64,000 nt of DNA from NCBI GenBank assembly GCA_001599755.1, contig BCHX01000008.1:2108001-2172000 (forward strand), given 5' to 3'. Origin of the DNA: Gliomastix tumulicola. Its lineage: Eukaryota > Ascomycota > Sordariomycetes > Hypocreales > Bionectriaceae. The first letter of the stretch is position 1. Each line of letters starts with the position of its first letter. The notes beneath the pieces were generated by a model. The model searched no databases. It worked only from the letters and a program-made list of their open reading frames with translations, and was not told the DNA's origin. The position numbers were made by a program, and so were the translations under genes. This document shows, piece after piece, positions 9,383 through 19,810 of this stretch.

Positions 9383-12300
9383 ATGGTAAGCCTTCCGTCG
9401 GCAGCTGACTTACCCTGTGGCATAAACTCACAGCAGTCGCAGCGACGGGATCGCAGTCAAAGTCCAAGCGCAGAGACGCAAACCTCCAGCTCTGCTACTC
9501 CTCCTGCCCCTGCGTACACGCCACCATCCAGCCCCGGAAGTGCAGAGCCCGCTTCACCCGGGGCTCGATCTCGTCTTGATTCCATCGCAAATGCCGTAGG
9601 TGCGATCGATCTTGGTGCAGACGAGCAGCAGCCGCAGGAGGCCGACCAGGCTGCTGCTCTACTCCAACCACCACGTCTCCCAGCACCGCGTAGATCGTCC
9701 CGCGCACGACGAAGGAGCGAGCCTCCGCATGATGTCGCCGATGAGGAACCCCCTCGCGACGATTTCCACCATCCTTCTTTTCAGAAGGCGCACGGCGATG
9801 CACGGACTCTCATGGCGAACTTGAGCGGCGTGCTCAAGACCGGGGCTGGCTCCCTTGACCGTGATTCCGCGATCCAACGACTGACTGACGAGGCGGCGGA
9901 GCTGTCTCTCTTCCAATGCCCGACGACGCGCGTCGTTGGATTCGTGGGTGATTCTGGTGTTGGTAAGATGAAGATATGGTCCCGAGTATTGTCGAGACTG
10001 CGGCTTACTGAATCGTGTGTGTTTTTTAGGCAAGAGTAGTCTGCTGAACTGCCTCCTCGATGCCGCCCAGCTGGCCAGAACTGTAAGAGGACTATCCTGC
10101 GCGTCGGTCGCCCCTCAGTACCTCATATATGCTGATGAACGTCTCTAGAGTAATAGCGGAGAAGCGTGCACATGCGTCGTCACCGAGTATCACTACCACC
10201 CGGCGGACGACCACGCAATCGAGGTCGAATACTTCTCCATGTCCGAGCTCGTGGATCAGACTGAGCACCTGCTGCAAGGCTACCGGCAATTCCACCTCCA
10301 TGAACATGAGATCACTGACGACGAGCGGGCGGACAAGGAAGCCCTGGCCAAACAGGCTGCAGACACCTTCCATGCCATGTTTCGCGACCGTATGGGCGAC
10401 GAGACCTTTCTCCTCGGCGGCTCCGAGCGGGATGTCATGCACACGCTGACGTCTTGGCTGGACGATGCGCGACCTCGATCTGATGGGAGGACGGAAGGCC
10501 TGACCCTGCCAGCGTGTTCGGAGGCTCTGGCGAACCTGTCGTCTGAAACCCCGTCGAACCGTGGACCGGCTGTGTGGCCATTTATCCGCAAGATCAAGTG
10601 TGTCCACTTGAACTGTTCATGGTTGCTCTGATCGCTGACCAGAGGATAGGGTGTTTCTGAATGCTTATATCCTGAGCAAAGGTTTGATTTTGGCCGATCT
10701 TCCTGGTGAGTTTGACCTGATGTCCACTACTCGCTTCCTCCTGCTGACTAGGCATACTGTATATAGGTCTTCGAGACTTGAACTACGCGAGACGAGTCAT
10801 CACAGAACGTTACATCCTTCAGTGTGACGAGATATTCGTCGTGTCGAACATCGGACGCTGCGTGACAGACGAAGGCGTCGAGCATGTCATTAAGCTGGCA
10901 AAACAGGCGCGACTATCCAATGTTGGCATTGTCTGCACGAAAGCCGACGTAAGTGAGAAGAGCCTACTTACCAAAGACAATACCACTAAGATGAGAAATA
11001 TAGCACATTGACGCTGCCGAAGCTGAGCGTGACTGGAGAGGCGAGCGAACGGTTGACCGTCAGCGGCTCGCCGAGCTGCGCCGTCTGAAGAGAGCACTCG
11101 AGGCACAGACTCGGGCGATCAATGACCTCCAGGCAGAGATCAAGGCGTGCGAAGAAGATCAGGACCCTACCGAGTCCGAAAAGGACGCGGGATTGTATTT
11201 GAATCGCGACTTGCGACAAGCTGAGTGGGTTCCCTTGCATGGTCACTTCGCTTTATCGAGAGTAAGGCGACTAACGTTTGTGAATCCCAGACGGGAAAGA
11301 AGACAGCTTCAATTCGAGTATGATATAGCGAAGCTCCCCCTTCCGTTGCCCCTGCTGAGCTAACACACATCTTCACTCATCCAGGCAGAAGGCGTACCTC
11401 ATGAGAACACGCAACGCCATCGTGACAGAGGCACTCAGGGCGAATTACGACCACAGAGCCCCCGGCGCGAACATCAGGGTCTTTTGCGTGAGCAACCAGG
11501 ACTACAGGGAGCACCGCATGGAGCCCCGGGACGTCGCCCTCCCGTACCTGAACCTCAGCGGCATCATCGAGTTCCGCCGTTTCTGCGTCTCCATCGTCTC
11601 GGAGAGCCAGCATCGGTCTGCCCAGCTGTATATGCGGGATCGGATCCCCGCTCTCCTGGCTCAGGTGGACCTCTGGGTGCAGAAGAATGCGGAGGGAGAA
11701 GATTCCATCCTGCGTCCGGCTGTGCGTCAGATCCTCGACACGCTGCATACGAGGTTGCAAACCGTGAGTGGGCCTGGAACGTCTGGTGCCTTAGATGTAT
11801 GTGTTGGTTAACAAACTGGCTTGTCAGGATTTGGACCCCAACGGGCGCGCCATGAATCGCGTGTCCCGAGATCAAGATGACGCTTTCAACCAGATCATTT
11901 TTGCTGGTAGGATCCATACTGTGCTCGACTCGATTGGGGCATGCAAGACCACATTAATGACACAATAAACTGCAATCAGCCAGAAGAACCACAGCCTGGA
12001 GCCGCCATGCTAAAGAAGCAAGCTTAGACTGGAGCGGGGTGAGTGTCTTCCAATGTGTTTGATACAAGTTGAGCGTCCCAGCATGCATGGCTAACTGTCT
12101 ACGTTCGACAGTGGCATCATTGTACGTCTTCTATCCAAGATTTCGGACACACTTACCCCCTCACTCCTGGCCATAGTCACTAAGGCTGGTATCTAGCGAG
12201 CTATTCTGCGTTCTGCCGGAACTACGGAGACCACGTCACGCCCACAATCGGACCCCGGAACTGGAACGAAGAAGCAGTGCAAGGCATGGTGGATGGCCTG

Positions 12301-13186
12301 GAAGAACCCTGGCAGGGCTTTCTAGCCAGACTGCAAGAGTGGCAAGCATCGATCACTTCGGACTGCATCCAAGCCTCCACAGACTGGGCCGTTAAATACT
12401 CCTGTGAGTTCGCTAAGCCACATCGACCCGCCTCTTCAAGCTAGAGAATCTGGAGTCAAGTGATAGCCATATAAAGGGCATACAAGCTGATTTCATCCTC
12501 ATTAGCCAACAATTTGGCGGAGCTGGGGCATGCTGCTGCTCCATTGAGACAGGCTCTGGCTGCGCAGCAAAACATTCTCTTGTACGAAGTGGAAGAGGTC
12601 AATGATAAGTTCGATACAGAAGTTCGGTATGTGATCTCATGACAGCAACGGAGAAGGCATTAGTGCATTAGTAGCTAACTGTTATGGACTTAGGGCGCTG
12701 CAGACAAACGTGGTGTCCTGCTTTCGGACTTCCCTCATTGGCAAAGCCATGGAGGCAAGCTATCGAGCTGCGATTCAGGAATATGGTAAGTAGATCCCTT
12801 TCATGTGTTCATATCACCTATGAATGAGGAAGATGATATTGAGCGGCATGGCCATGCTGACGCGCCGGGCAGGCGGAGGGTCTGATAGACGTCGAAAGGA
12901 TATCATGACCAGGGGTTTCGGCCGTCCGGATCTATTCGAGGGCGTGATGAAGCAGTTTCGAGACGACTTCCGCCTACTGTCAAGGAGACTGCAGGAAGAG
13001 ATTCAAGGCGCGGCGGGAGCGTATCTCGGGCGCATCGACGAGGCGATGGGCATCCTGAGAAATGATGATTCACTGGGACAGAGCGTCGTCGACGTCGAGT
13101 ATCTTGATGCTGTCAAGGTGGCGATCGCACTGGCTCAGAACCAATTCCGGGCAATTTTGCAAGCAATTGCAGAACTGCAGCATTAG
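9383..13186 (+). CDS. large dynamin-like GTPase of the SLIP-GC (nuclear GTPase) type
   Basis: Fifteen exons give 942 aa: 9383-9962, 10030-10082, 10149-10597, 10650-10705, 10767-10948, 11004-11224, 11291-11317, 11385-11763, 11828-11906, 11980-12038, 12112-12121, 12197-12403, 12506-12626, 12694-12785 and 12873-13186. The first 180 residues are Ser/Pro/Arg-rich and disordered. The G domain has P-loop GDSGVGKSS (about 189-197, split by an intron), switch-I Thr in SGEACTCVVTEY, G3 ADLPG (about 374-378) and G4 TKAD (about 435-438). An acidic and basic coiled coil follows at about 440-510, then a long helical C-terminal half. The layout matches fungal relatives of vertebrate SLIP-GC. Exon 11 is only 10 nt. 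The ATG is followed at once by GTAAGC and a 48-nt in-frame segment with branch and acceptor signals. The real start may therefore be a 3-nt coding exon, giving 926 aa. Confidence 0.85.
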
Positions 13187-13538
13187 TCATAATGCTACTG
13201 TAACTCGCTTTTCTACGAAGGCGTCTACCACGGTCTGGAACAGAATGGGAGGTGTGGCTGCTCGGACTTCTAGATATTTGATTGGCTGTAGTTTGAAAAT
13301 GGATCTCCATCTTCGTCCCGAGTGGCAAATATCAGCATTGTATATCAACGATACAGTAAGACGTAAGAGCGTTGTGGTTAATGGCTTGGGGTAAGATATG
13401 CAAGTCGTGGGCAGACCTATCACGTGGGCGGCAAAGCTGCTTGGCTCTAGCTGGGGCGATATCGATTATTTCTGAGCGACAATCCCCTCACTCACTCCCT
13501 CCACCTGCTCACCCACTGCCTAAATATGATCTGACATC
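13187..13538. other. intergenic between GTPase and HET genes
   Basis: A short tandem gap between two + strand genes. CTCACTCACTCC and a CCTAAATATG element lie just upstream of 13539. No gene is seen. Confidence 0.5.
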
Positions 13539-15938
13539 ATGGCATCGTCCTTCACCTGCCCCTGTGAAGGCATACGCCAGTGGCATCAGAACAAAGGCGT
13601 ACGCACGGGTTGGGATGCCCTCGGACCCGTCGCAAGGAACTTGTCGCGATTCAGGCGGAAGTCTGCGACGATCGAGTCGGCCGGAGAGCTGGCCCGCTCC
13701 GCCCGGGAGGGATGCGTGACATGCTTGATGGTGTGCAAGGCTATTGCGACCCTGGTGCCTCTGGATAGTGTCTCGGCTGTCCATCTTGAGCTGTCGAACT
13801 TTGTGGGACAACTGAAAGTGACAGCCAAGCTGTTGGGGGGTGACAGGAAAGCACGTCAGGAATTCTACATTTATCACCCAGAAGGTAGTCCCTTTGAATC
13901 TCACGGTGGTTCTAGGTGAAAACTGACCTCGATACTAGGCTACAAAGGATACGAACCGTTTGGCCCCGGCTCGCTCCGTGCTCCTGAACAGCCTCGAGCC
14001 GACCCCTTCGCTTACAATGTCGACAGCGTCATTTGCAACGCGCACTTTTTCATCCGGAATTGCGGCTCGCACGGGTGCGGGCACGGCGGCTACACCCCGA
14101 CGAGGCTTCTCAGCGTCCATCACAGGAGTCAGGACGGTTCCGACGATAGCATCCGGCTCATCGAGCCCTGGCAGGCGTTCTCATCTCCCTTTGCGGCCCT
14201 CAGCCACTGCTGGGGCCAGTCGCGGCCCGCTGTTACAACCAGGGCCAACTATACGAGCCGGCAGTCGGGTATCCCCCTGAGAGACCTGCCGAGGACGTTT
14301 CAAGACTCTGTTTGGGTCGCTAGGAGACTGGGGATCGGATACATCTGGATCGACTCGCTGTGCATCATACAGGACGACGCCGAGGACTGGGATCGCGAGG
14401 CCATGGACATGTACCGTATTTATGGCGCGGCGTACGTTACACTTGCCGCAGCACATGGCCCTGACGGTGAGGCGGGCTTGTTTCCTCCCGCAGCTGAGGG
14501 CCAAATCACGCCGCTGGATGTGAAGATGGAGAGACCGGGGGGCGGCGGTGTGACGACAGTCAGTGTCAATATACTGGCCGTCCCGCGCTTGGGCAAGGAT
14601 AGTCAGGTGCACAAGGCATACAGCACGGATGGGGTTTCGCTCTCTGACGCTGATGTCCTGCATACAAGAGGTTGGGCGTTGCAGGAGCGTGCTCTGTCTA
14701 ATCGCGTCGTCCACTTCAACGCTCAGGAGATCCTGTATGAATGCCGCCGCATAGGGCTCGAATGCGACTGTGGCGGCGTCCGGACGAAGGAATCCTTCAT
14801 CACACAGATGATGGGCTCACTCTACTACAGGAGGGCCGAGGCCGAGGGTGATGATAGCGATCCGAACGACGACATGTCGATCGACGGCTCAGACAGCGAG
14901 TCCTCGGTCAAAGGCCGCCATCCTCGGGTCCTGGATGAGGTAGAGAGCACCTCGATCTGGGCTGGCAACGTGAAAACCTTTACCAGCAAGGCTCTTACCA
15001 AGCCCAACGACCGCCTGCTAGCGTTCGCCGGCATTGCCCAGACATTCCAGCAGCTTGTTGACGACCCCGAGGACGAGGAGATCTTCCAGGATACCGGGGT
15101 CTACTGCGCCGGACTCTGGGAGAAAAGCCTCCCCAGCGGGCTGATGTGGTCATGCGCAACCGAGGACATGTTTAGTCTACAGCCAAACAGTGGCGTGCCC
15201 GGAAGCACGAGGATCGAGGATGCTCACGCCCCGACATGGTCCTGGTGTTCCGTCACCGGCCCGTGCACTCTCTATGCCATGGCCAGGGCTTTGAACGAGA
15301 AGGATATGCATGTCGATGACAGCATCACACGGGACATCGCCGTCGATTTCGCATTTGAGTCTATTACTGGCTCACCCTTCGGCCGGCTTTCCAAGGCTGA
15401 ACTCACCCTACGGAGGGTAACCTTGTGCAAGGCAAGCCGCGTATCAGCCGACGATGCCTTCGTGCTCGTCTCAAGCGAGGAGGAACAGCTAGGGCTCGCT
15501 TCGACAGTCAACGTCGCATTCGACGATCCGGATGAGGCGGAGAGCGCACGGGACATCTTCCTCCTTACACTATGGCTTGGGTATCACGAGTGGCTTCTCG
15601 AAAAACCATGGGATCTCCCAGCATGCTCTACCGACGAGGAGATGGAGGCTTACTACGAGGAGCATTTCCCCCGGATCAACCCCAATGAGGAATGCAAGGA
15701 TCACAGGTTTGGCATTGCCCTCGCACCTGCCAGCCTGCAGTTTGCGGAAGAAGGGGTTGGGGGAGATGACAAAACCAAATACCGACGTCTGGGGATTTTT
15801 CACATGAAAGGGCCGTTCTGCGCTGAGATGCATATTCATCAAGGCATGTGGTTCACGAAGGCAGAACCAGTACCGTCTGGGTTCGCGCAAGAGGTTATGA
15901 AGAGCCTCCGCTCGGAGGCCAGTATCATACTTGTGTAG
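13539..15938 (+). CDS. HET-domain protein 1
   Basis: Two exons (13539-13884, 13939-15938; 54-nt intron) give 781 aa. The N-terminal 190 residues carry Cys-rich and His-rich stretches, typical of the lead region of such proteins. The HET domain then shows its three signatures: FAALSHCWG at about 199, the IPLRDLPRTFQDSV block, and YIWIDSLCIIQDD at about 250, followed by YGAAYVTLAAA. The C-terminal 450 residues include the conserved RGWALQERALSNRVVHF block, an acidic linker and APTWSW. HET domains are cell-death effectors of vegetative incompatibility in filamentous ascomycetes, related to TIR. The gene follows the GTPase gene on the same strand after about 350 nt. Confidence 0.9.
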
Positions 15939-16235
15939 GAGATGTGCACACATGTCACGTCATTATAGACCTTTTGTAGCAGTTCCAGAATAGACGAGAT
16001 GTCCTTGATAGCTCGCTTGGTATTTGCCCGAGACGAGCCTAATACACGACTTGTGGCTATAGAACCACCAGATATGTTCCGTTATGATGGTCGATATATT
16101 AGTGCTTCCACCTGCCAACCTCTACCTTTGTTGCCAGGTCCTCCGTCTAAGCACCCGGGCAAGCAGGGATCGCCACGCCGTTCCATTCCCTGGGATCCTC
16201 TGGATGTCGGTTGCAGCAAGTGCCCTGAAGTGGTT

Positions 16236-16523
16236 TCACGATTTGATTAGCCTCAGCACGCCTACTCCTTTTTTCAACGCCTCACGATCCGCGGGCGGTG
16301 AGTGAGTGAAGTAGCGGAGTGAGGCCAAAATATCGGACTGTCAAATACTTACGTCGCCAAGAACATAGGCACAGCAGATGGGATACCAGTAGGTGTCTGG
16401 GTTGCCCATCGGCCAAGGAGCCTCGGCAGGGCAGCCATCAATGCGTGGCTCGAGGGCAGGGACAGCGGCGGCCTGAACACTAGCCACCAACAGGGCGGCA
16501 ATCGAAGTGAGAGTGAGCTTCAT
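16236..16523 (-). CDS. small secreted cysteine-containing protein
   Basis: Exon 1 (16353-16523) encodes a signal peptide (residues 1-19, ending VQAAA) followed by a short mature region with an APWPMGNPDTYWYP segment and a Cys pair. It ends at a GTAAGT donor. The 3' exon is less certain. Splicing to the AG just before 16280 keeps the frame and ends at TGA 16236-16238, giving 71 aa in all with a basic tail. The size, signal peptide and cysteines fit small secreted or effector-like proteins, but I recognise no family. Confidence 0.55.
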
Positions 16524-17230
16524 TTTTGGGGACGAATATTGAAGAAATCTGAGTCAATAGACTTGCTAGTTAAGCACAAAACGGGGACGATGGCGTCTTT
16601 GGTATTTGAGGGGGTGAGGTCCATTGACGTCTTTATAGACATAGACGACCCCCCTCCCCCGGTCTAGCTCGGTTCCATGATGCGGCAAAATAGCATCTAT
16701 GTTTCTTGAAACGCGCATCATAATAAAGTGCCGAGTGTTTGACGTGTCCACTGCCGAGTCAGTCCACCCTCCGTATCGCCAGAAGAGGCCATCACGCCCG
16801 TGACTGGAGCGAGGGAGCGAGGGTCCGAGGTGGGACGGCGGGTCAAGGCCGGGGTGTCTCATGCCTCTTCGCGCCGTGCGTCCGGTAGCTGAAAATGCAT
16901 CTTGTACTGTTAGCTACGGTTCACGGGGTAAAAGCCGGGAGGGGTCCGAGACGATCCTCCTCCCCGGCTCGTTGTGATGCTGCCGAGAGGAGGAGGAGAC
17001 CTCTTGAAGCATCCATACTTTGCTGGAAAGAAATCGTGGTCAGGTCTCGGTTTCGGCAGACTCTTGCGAGCGTGCCTGCTTATCCAGACCACCGCGAAAG
17101 GTGCCGGACCGTCGTTCTGGACCACTGCCAGAACTCTCTGACAGTGGTGTCTCCACTCAGCCACTTGACCAAGCATCATCGGCCTATCTACCTATGGGAC
17201 TATATAGGTGTGTATGTGGTTATCTAGGTG

Positions 17231-17310
17231 CGTATGGGACCACCTACGTATGGGACCACATTCGTATGGGACTGCCTGCGTATGGGACTACCTGCGTATG
17301 GGACTATCTA
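17231..17310 (+). repeat. 16-bp minisatellite
   Basis: The core CGTATGGGAC recurs at 17231, 17247, 17263, 17279 and 17295, an exact 16-bp period, with variable linkers such as CACCTA and TACCTG. Degenerate copies reach back to about 17190. It is probably a replication-slippage product; no function is evident. Confidence 0.85.
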
Positions 17311-17774
17311 TGTTCTGGCGCAGAGACCAGGAGAAAGAAAGGAGAAGCAAATATGAACCTCTTACTGAGCCAAGTATGCACGCTCGCATACGACTCTCAA
17401 AACACCCACGTCACCACGGTCAAGTTCTGTTCCCGTCTTTGATAAATCCGAACACGGACAACGGCCAAGCCTTGGCTCCCTACGACTCTTCCTTCGACGT
17501 AGTGATTCGTGGCGAACGGTTCGGCTAATCACCCATGAACAATACCCGAGTCTCGCGGTCCTACTCAGGTGATCGTGGAGAGGCAGACATCCCTCTGATA
17601 GGAGCACACACCGTCAGGATGATAGTGATTTTCCCCCGATCATTAGATGGCAATTTCTGTGCGAGAAATTGGAGTTTGTTGAGCGTGGCAAGACACCAAT
17701 CCAGCTGAAGCCACTCAACAATTCAACCAAAGAAAAGTATAAAAAGCTTTTTTCTCTTCAGAATCTTCTCTGGG

Positions 17775-17782
17775 TATATAAA
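17775..17782 (+). promoter_or_regulatory. TATA box of the F-box-like gene
   Basis: TATATAAA lies about 150 nt upstream of the ATG at 17933, followed by pyrimidine-rich sequence with TCTTCTACTAC. A second element (TATAAAAAG) lies about 40 nt before it. Confidence 0.45.
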
Positions 17783-17932
17783 TTGCCATAAAAGACTTAA
17801 TAATGCCAGCTCACTCATCTGTTCCTACTCTCCCATGCGCGTCTTTAAAAATCAGTTTCTTCTACTACAGCCTACCTTCATCCGTGCTATCTATCTTACT
17901 ATCGGTTTCCGAAGCACGATGCGACCGGCACG

Positions 17933-19489
17933 ATGTCGTGGCACCCACTCCCTACCGAAATTAGGGATATGATCCTCGACGCGGTGGTTGAAGTTGGCGA
18001 CAATTTGGCTAGTGCCGCTGCAGTATCACGCGAATGGCAGCACGCTATTGAACCACACACCTTCGCTCACATACGACTCCCAGTATCGCGTATCCCACAG
18101 CTCAACCTCATGACACAACGCAATCGGTCTCTTGTGCGTTCAATATGGTTTTGCATAGAGCTCGAGCAGTATGACTGCACTAAGTGTGTTAATACTAGAC
18201 TCACCTCTATAGAGACTAGTTCCACGGATAATGAGCTTATCCTAGAGGCATTTCGGTTACTGTTTTTAGCCCTAAGCACATGGGAGCCAAATAAGGGGAA
18301 CTTGACTCTTGATATCAGTCTGTACTCGAAGAGTGATACAGAGCATGCGTACAAGTACCTGACATTTGAGCCTGACGTCCCAGGCCGGGCTACCCAGCAC
18401 GAGGTTGACCAAGCATCGGCTGTTGAACACCACGACAAGCACCGATGGGAGACGATCGAGCCAGGGCTGCTGCTGGTACCACCCTTTGGAACTCTTGAGC
18501 GCCTCTTTGCTGATGTTTGGCTCCCTTTTAATGAGGAAAGAGATTTCTGGGAGCAGGCGCCAAAAGTTCAAGCTGTCACGCGTCTTGTAATGCGGCTACA
18601 GACTCGGCGCCGCTTACAGCCAAATACAGTTATCCAAATTCTTTCTCACCTTACCGGACTGCATGAACTTCACTATGAGCTTTGGAAGCATCACTTTGAT
18701 GAGATGCAGGTGTGGTTAGATGAAGGTACGCAGTCCGTTCTACTCTCATCATATATATACTAATACTTGTGTTCCTTTCTTCTCTTAGACTTCTTTAACC
18801 TTCTATCAGTCATAAAAGGGATTGACAAGTTGATACTCTTCGAGCATACCAACCAACGATTTCTCGCTCGCTATCTGGAGGGCACCTCGCCAGTTCGCAT
18901 CCAAAGCGTTCGTCTCGGTCAACAGCTTGCACGCATGAGTCTCGGCGCTCGATCTCTCTCGGCTTCCTTTATGATAGACGCCAGGGATTTCTTCTCTGTA
19001 CTGCCGTTGACATGGTGCAACCTCACCCATATTGCCCTCACCTCGCCATGTTTATCACCTGAAATGAGTCCCGCTACGATCATGAACTTACTTCAAGCAG
19101 CGGCATTTGCAGCCCATCGAATGCCTAAGCTCCAGACCATGGAGGTATGGAATGGCTCAGAGGGAGTTGCAGCGCTGTTTAAGTACGAGTTTATACCTAG
19201 TCGGCGGTCTTCAGTTCTCACTTGGCGAGCTACATGGAGTCTAACTCTAGAGCATGAGGTTTTGAAGGCTTGGGAAAAGGTTGTTGGGGATAAGGGGATC
19301 AACGTGGTGTATGAATCTGTCGACCCCGGGGAGGTCATGTCTCACGCAGATGCGGTGGTCAGTCTGAAGCTGTCGGAGATGATAATCCGACCTGTTTCTT
19401 TGCGGCAGGTCCTGAGAGAGGAGAGCTTTATTAAGTCGATGGCAGCTCAAGCGTCAGAGCCGGATCCGCGAGGGGAGAGTTCAATATAA
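17933..19489 (+). CDS. F-box-like protein of unknown target
   Basis: Two exons (17933-18725, 18789-19489) give 497 aa. The first 45 residues (HPLPTEIRDMILDAVVE, then VSREWQHAIEPHTFAHIRL) match the F-box-like start common in ascomycetes, where the helix binds Skp1 in SCF ubiquitin ligases. The rest is a divergent, leucine-spaced region without clear LRR spacing, as in many fungal proteins of this class. It contains a DFFSVLPLTWCNLTHI-type segment. The intron has a GTACGC donor and TTAG acceptor. Codon use is more AT-rich than in neighbouring genes, in line with a lineage-specific accessory gene. The substrate cannot be inferred. Confidence 0.75.
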
Positions 19490-19810
19490 GACTTACTTAG
19501 CTCCAAAGGCACCAGCAACTCGGATGTTATTAGTGCAGCCCTCCTAGCTGATATATAGCAACCACGTCCCAGCTCTGTCCGTACGACACCACGACCGCGA
19601 TTACAAAATAAAGTGAAACGGTGCGACTTAATGTTGGGGAATTCCTATACTGATGAGAAATTCACCACCGCCTGATTTTCGGCGAGGGCCTGTACATAGT
19701 AATGACACGTATACTGCCATGAGAACTGGAAAGAGAAATAACCAGTAAAAAGCATCAAACCATAACGCACGCCCTCGATGATCAATAATCACATGTATTC
19801 GCCCTCAGTA
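19490..19810. other. intergenic, convergent 3' regions
   Basis: Moderately AT-rich 3' space between two convergent genes. Nothing further is seen. Confidence 0.5.

Larger units (their letters stand above)
16524..17932. other. gene-poor stretch with a minisatellite
   Basis: No convincing gene is present over 1.4 kb. The segment holds a 16-bp minisatellite (17231-17310), and its last 250 nt are AT-rich with TATA elements. Small open frames over the minisatellite are artefacts of the repeat. Confidence 0.5.
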
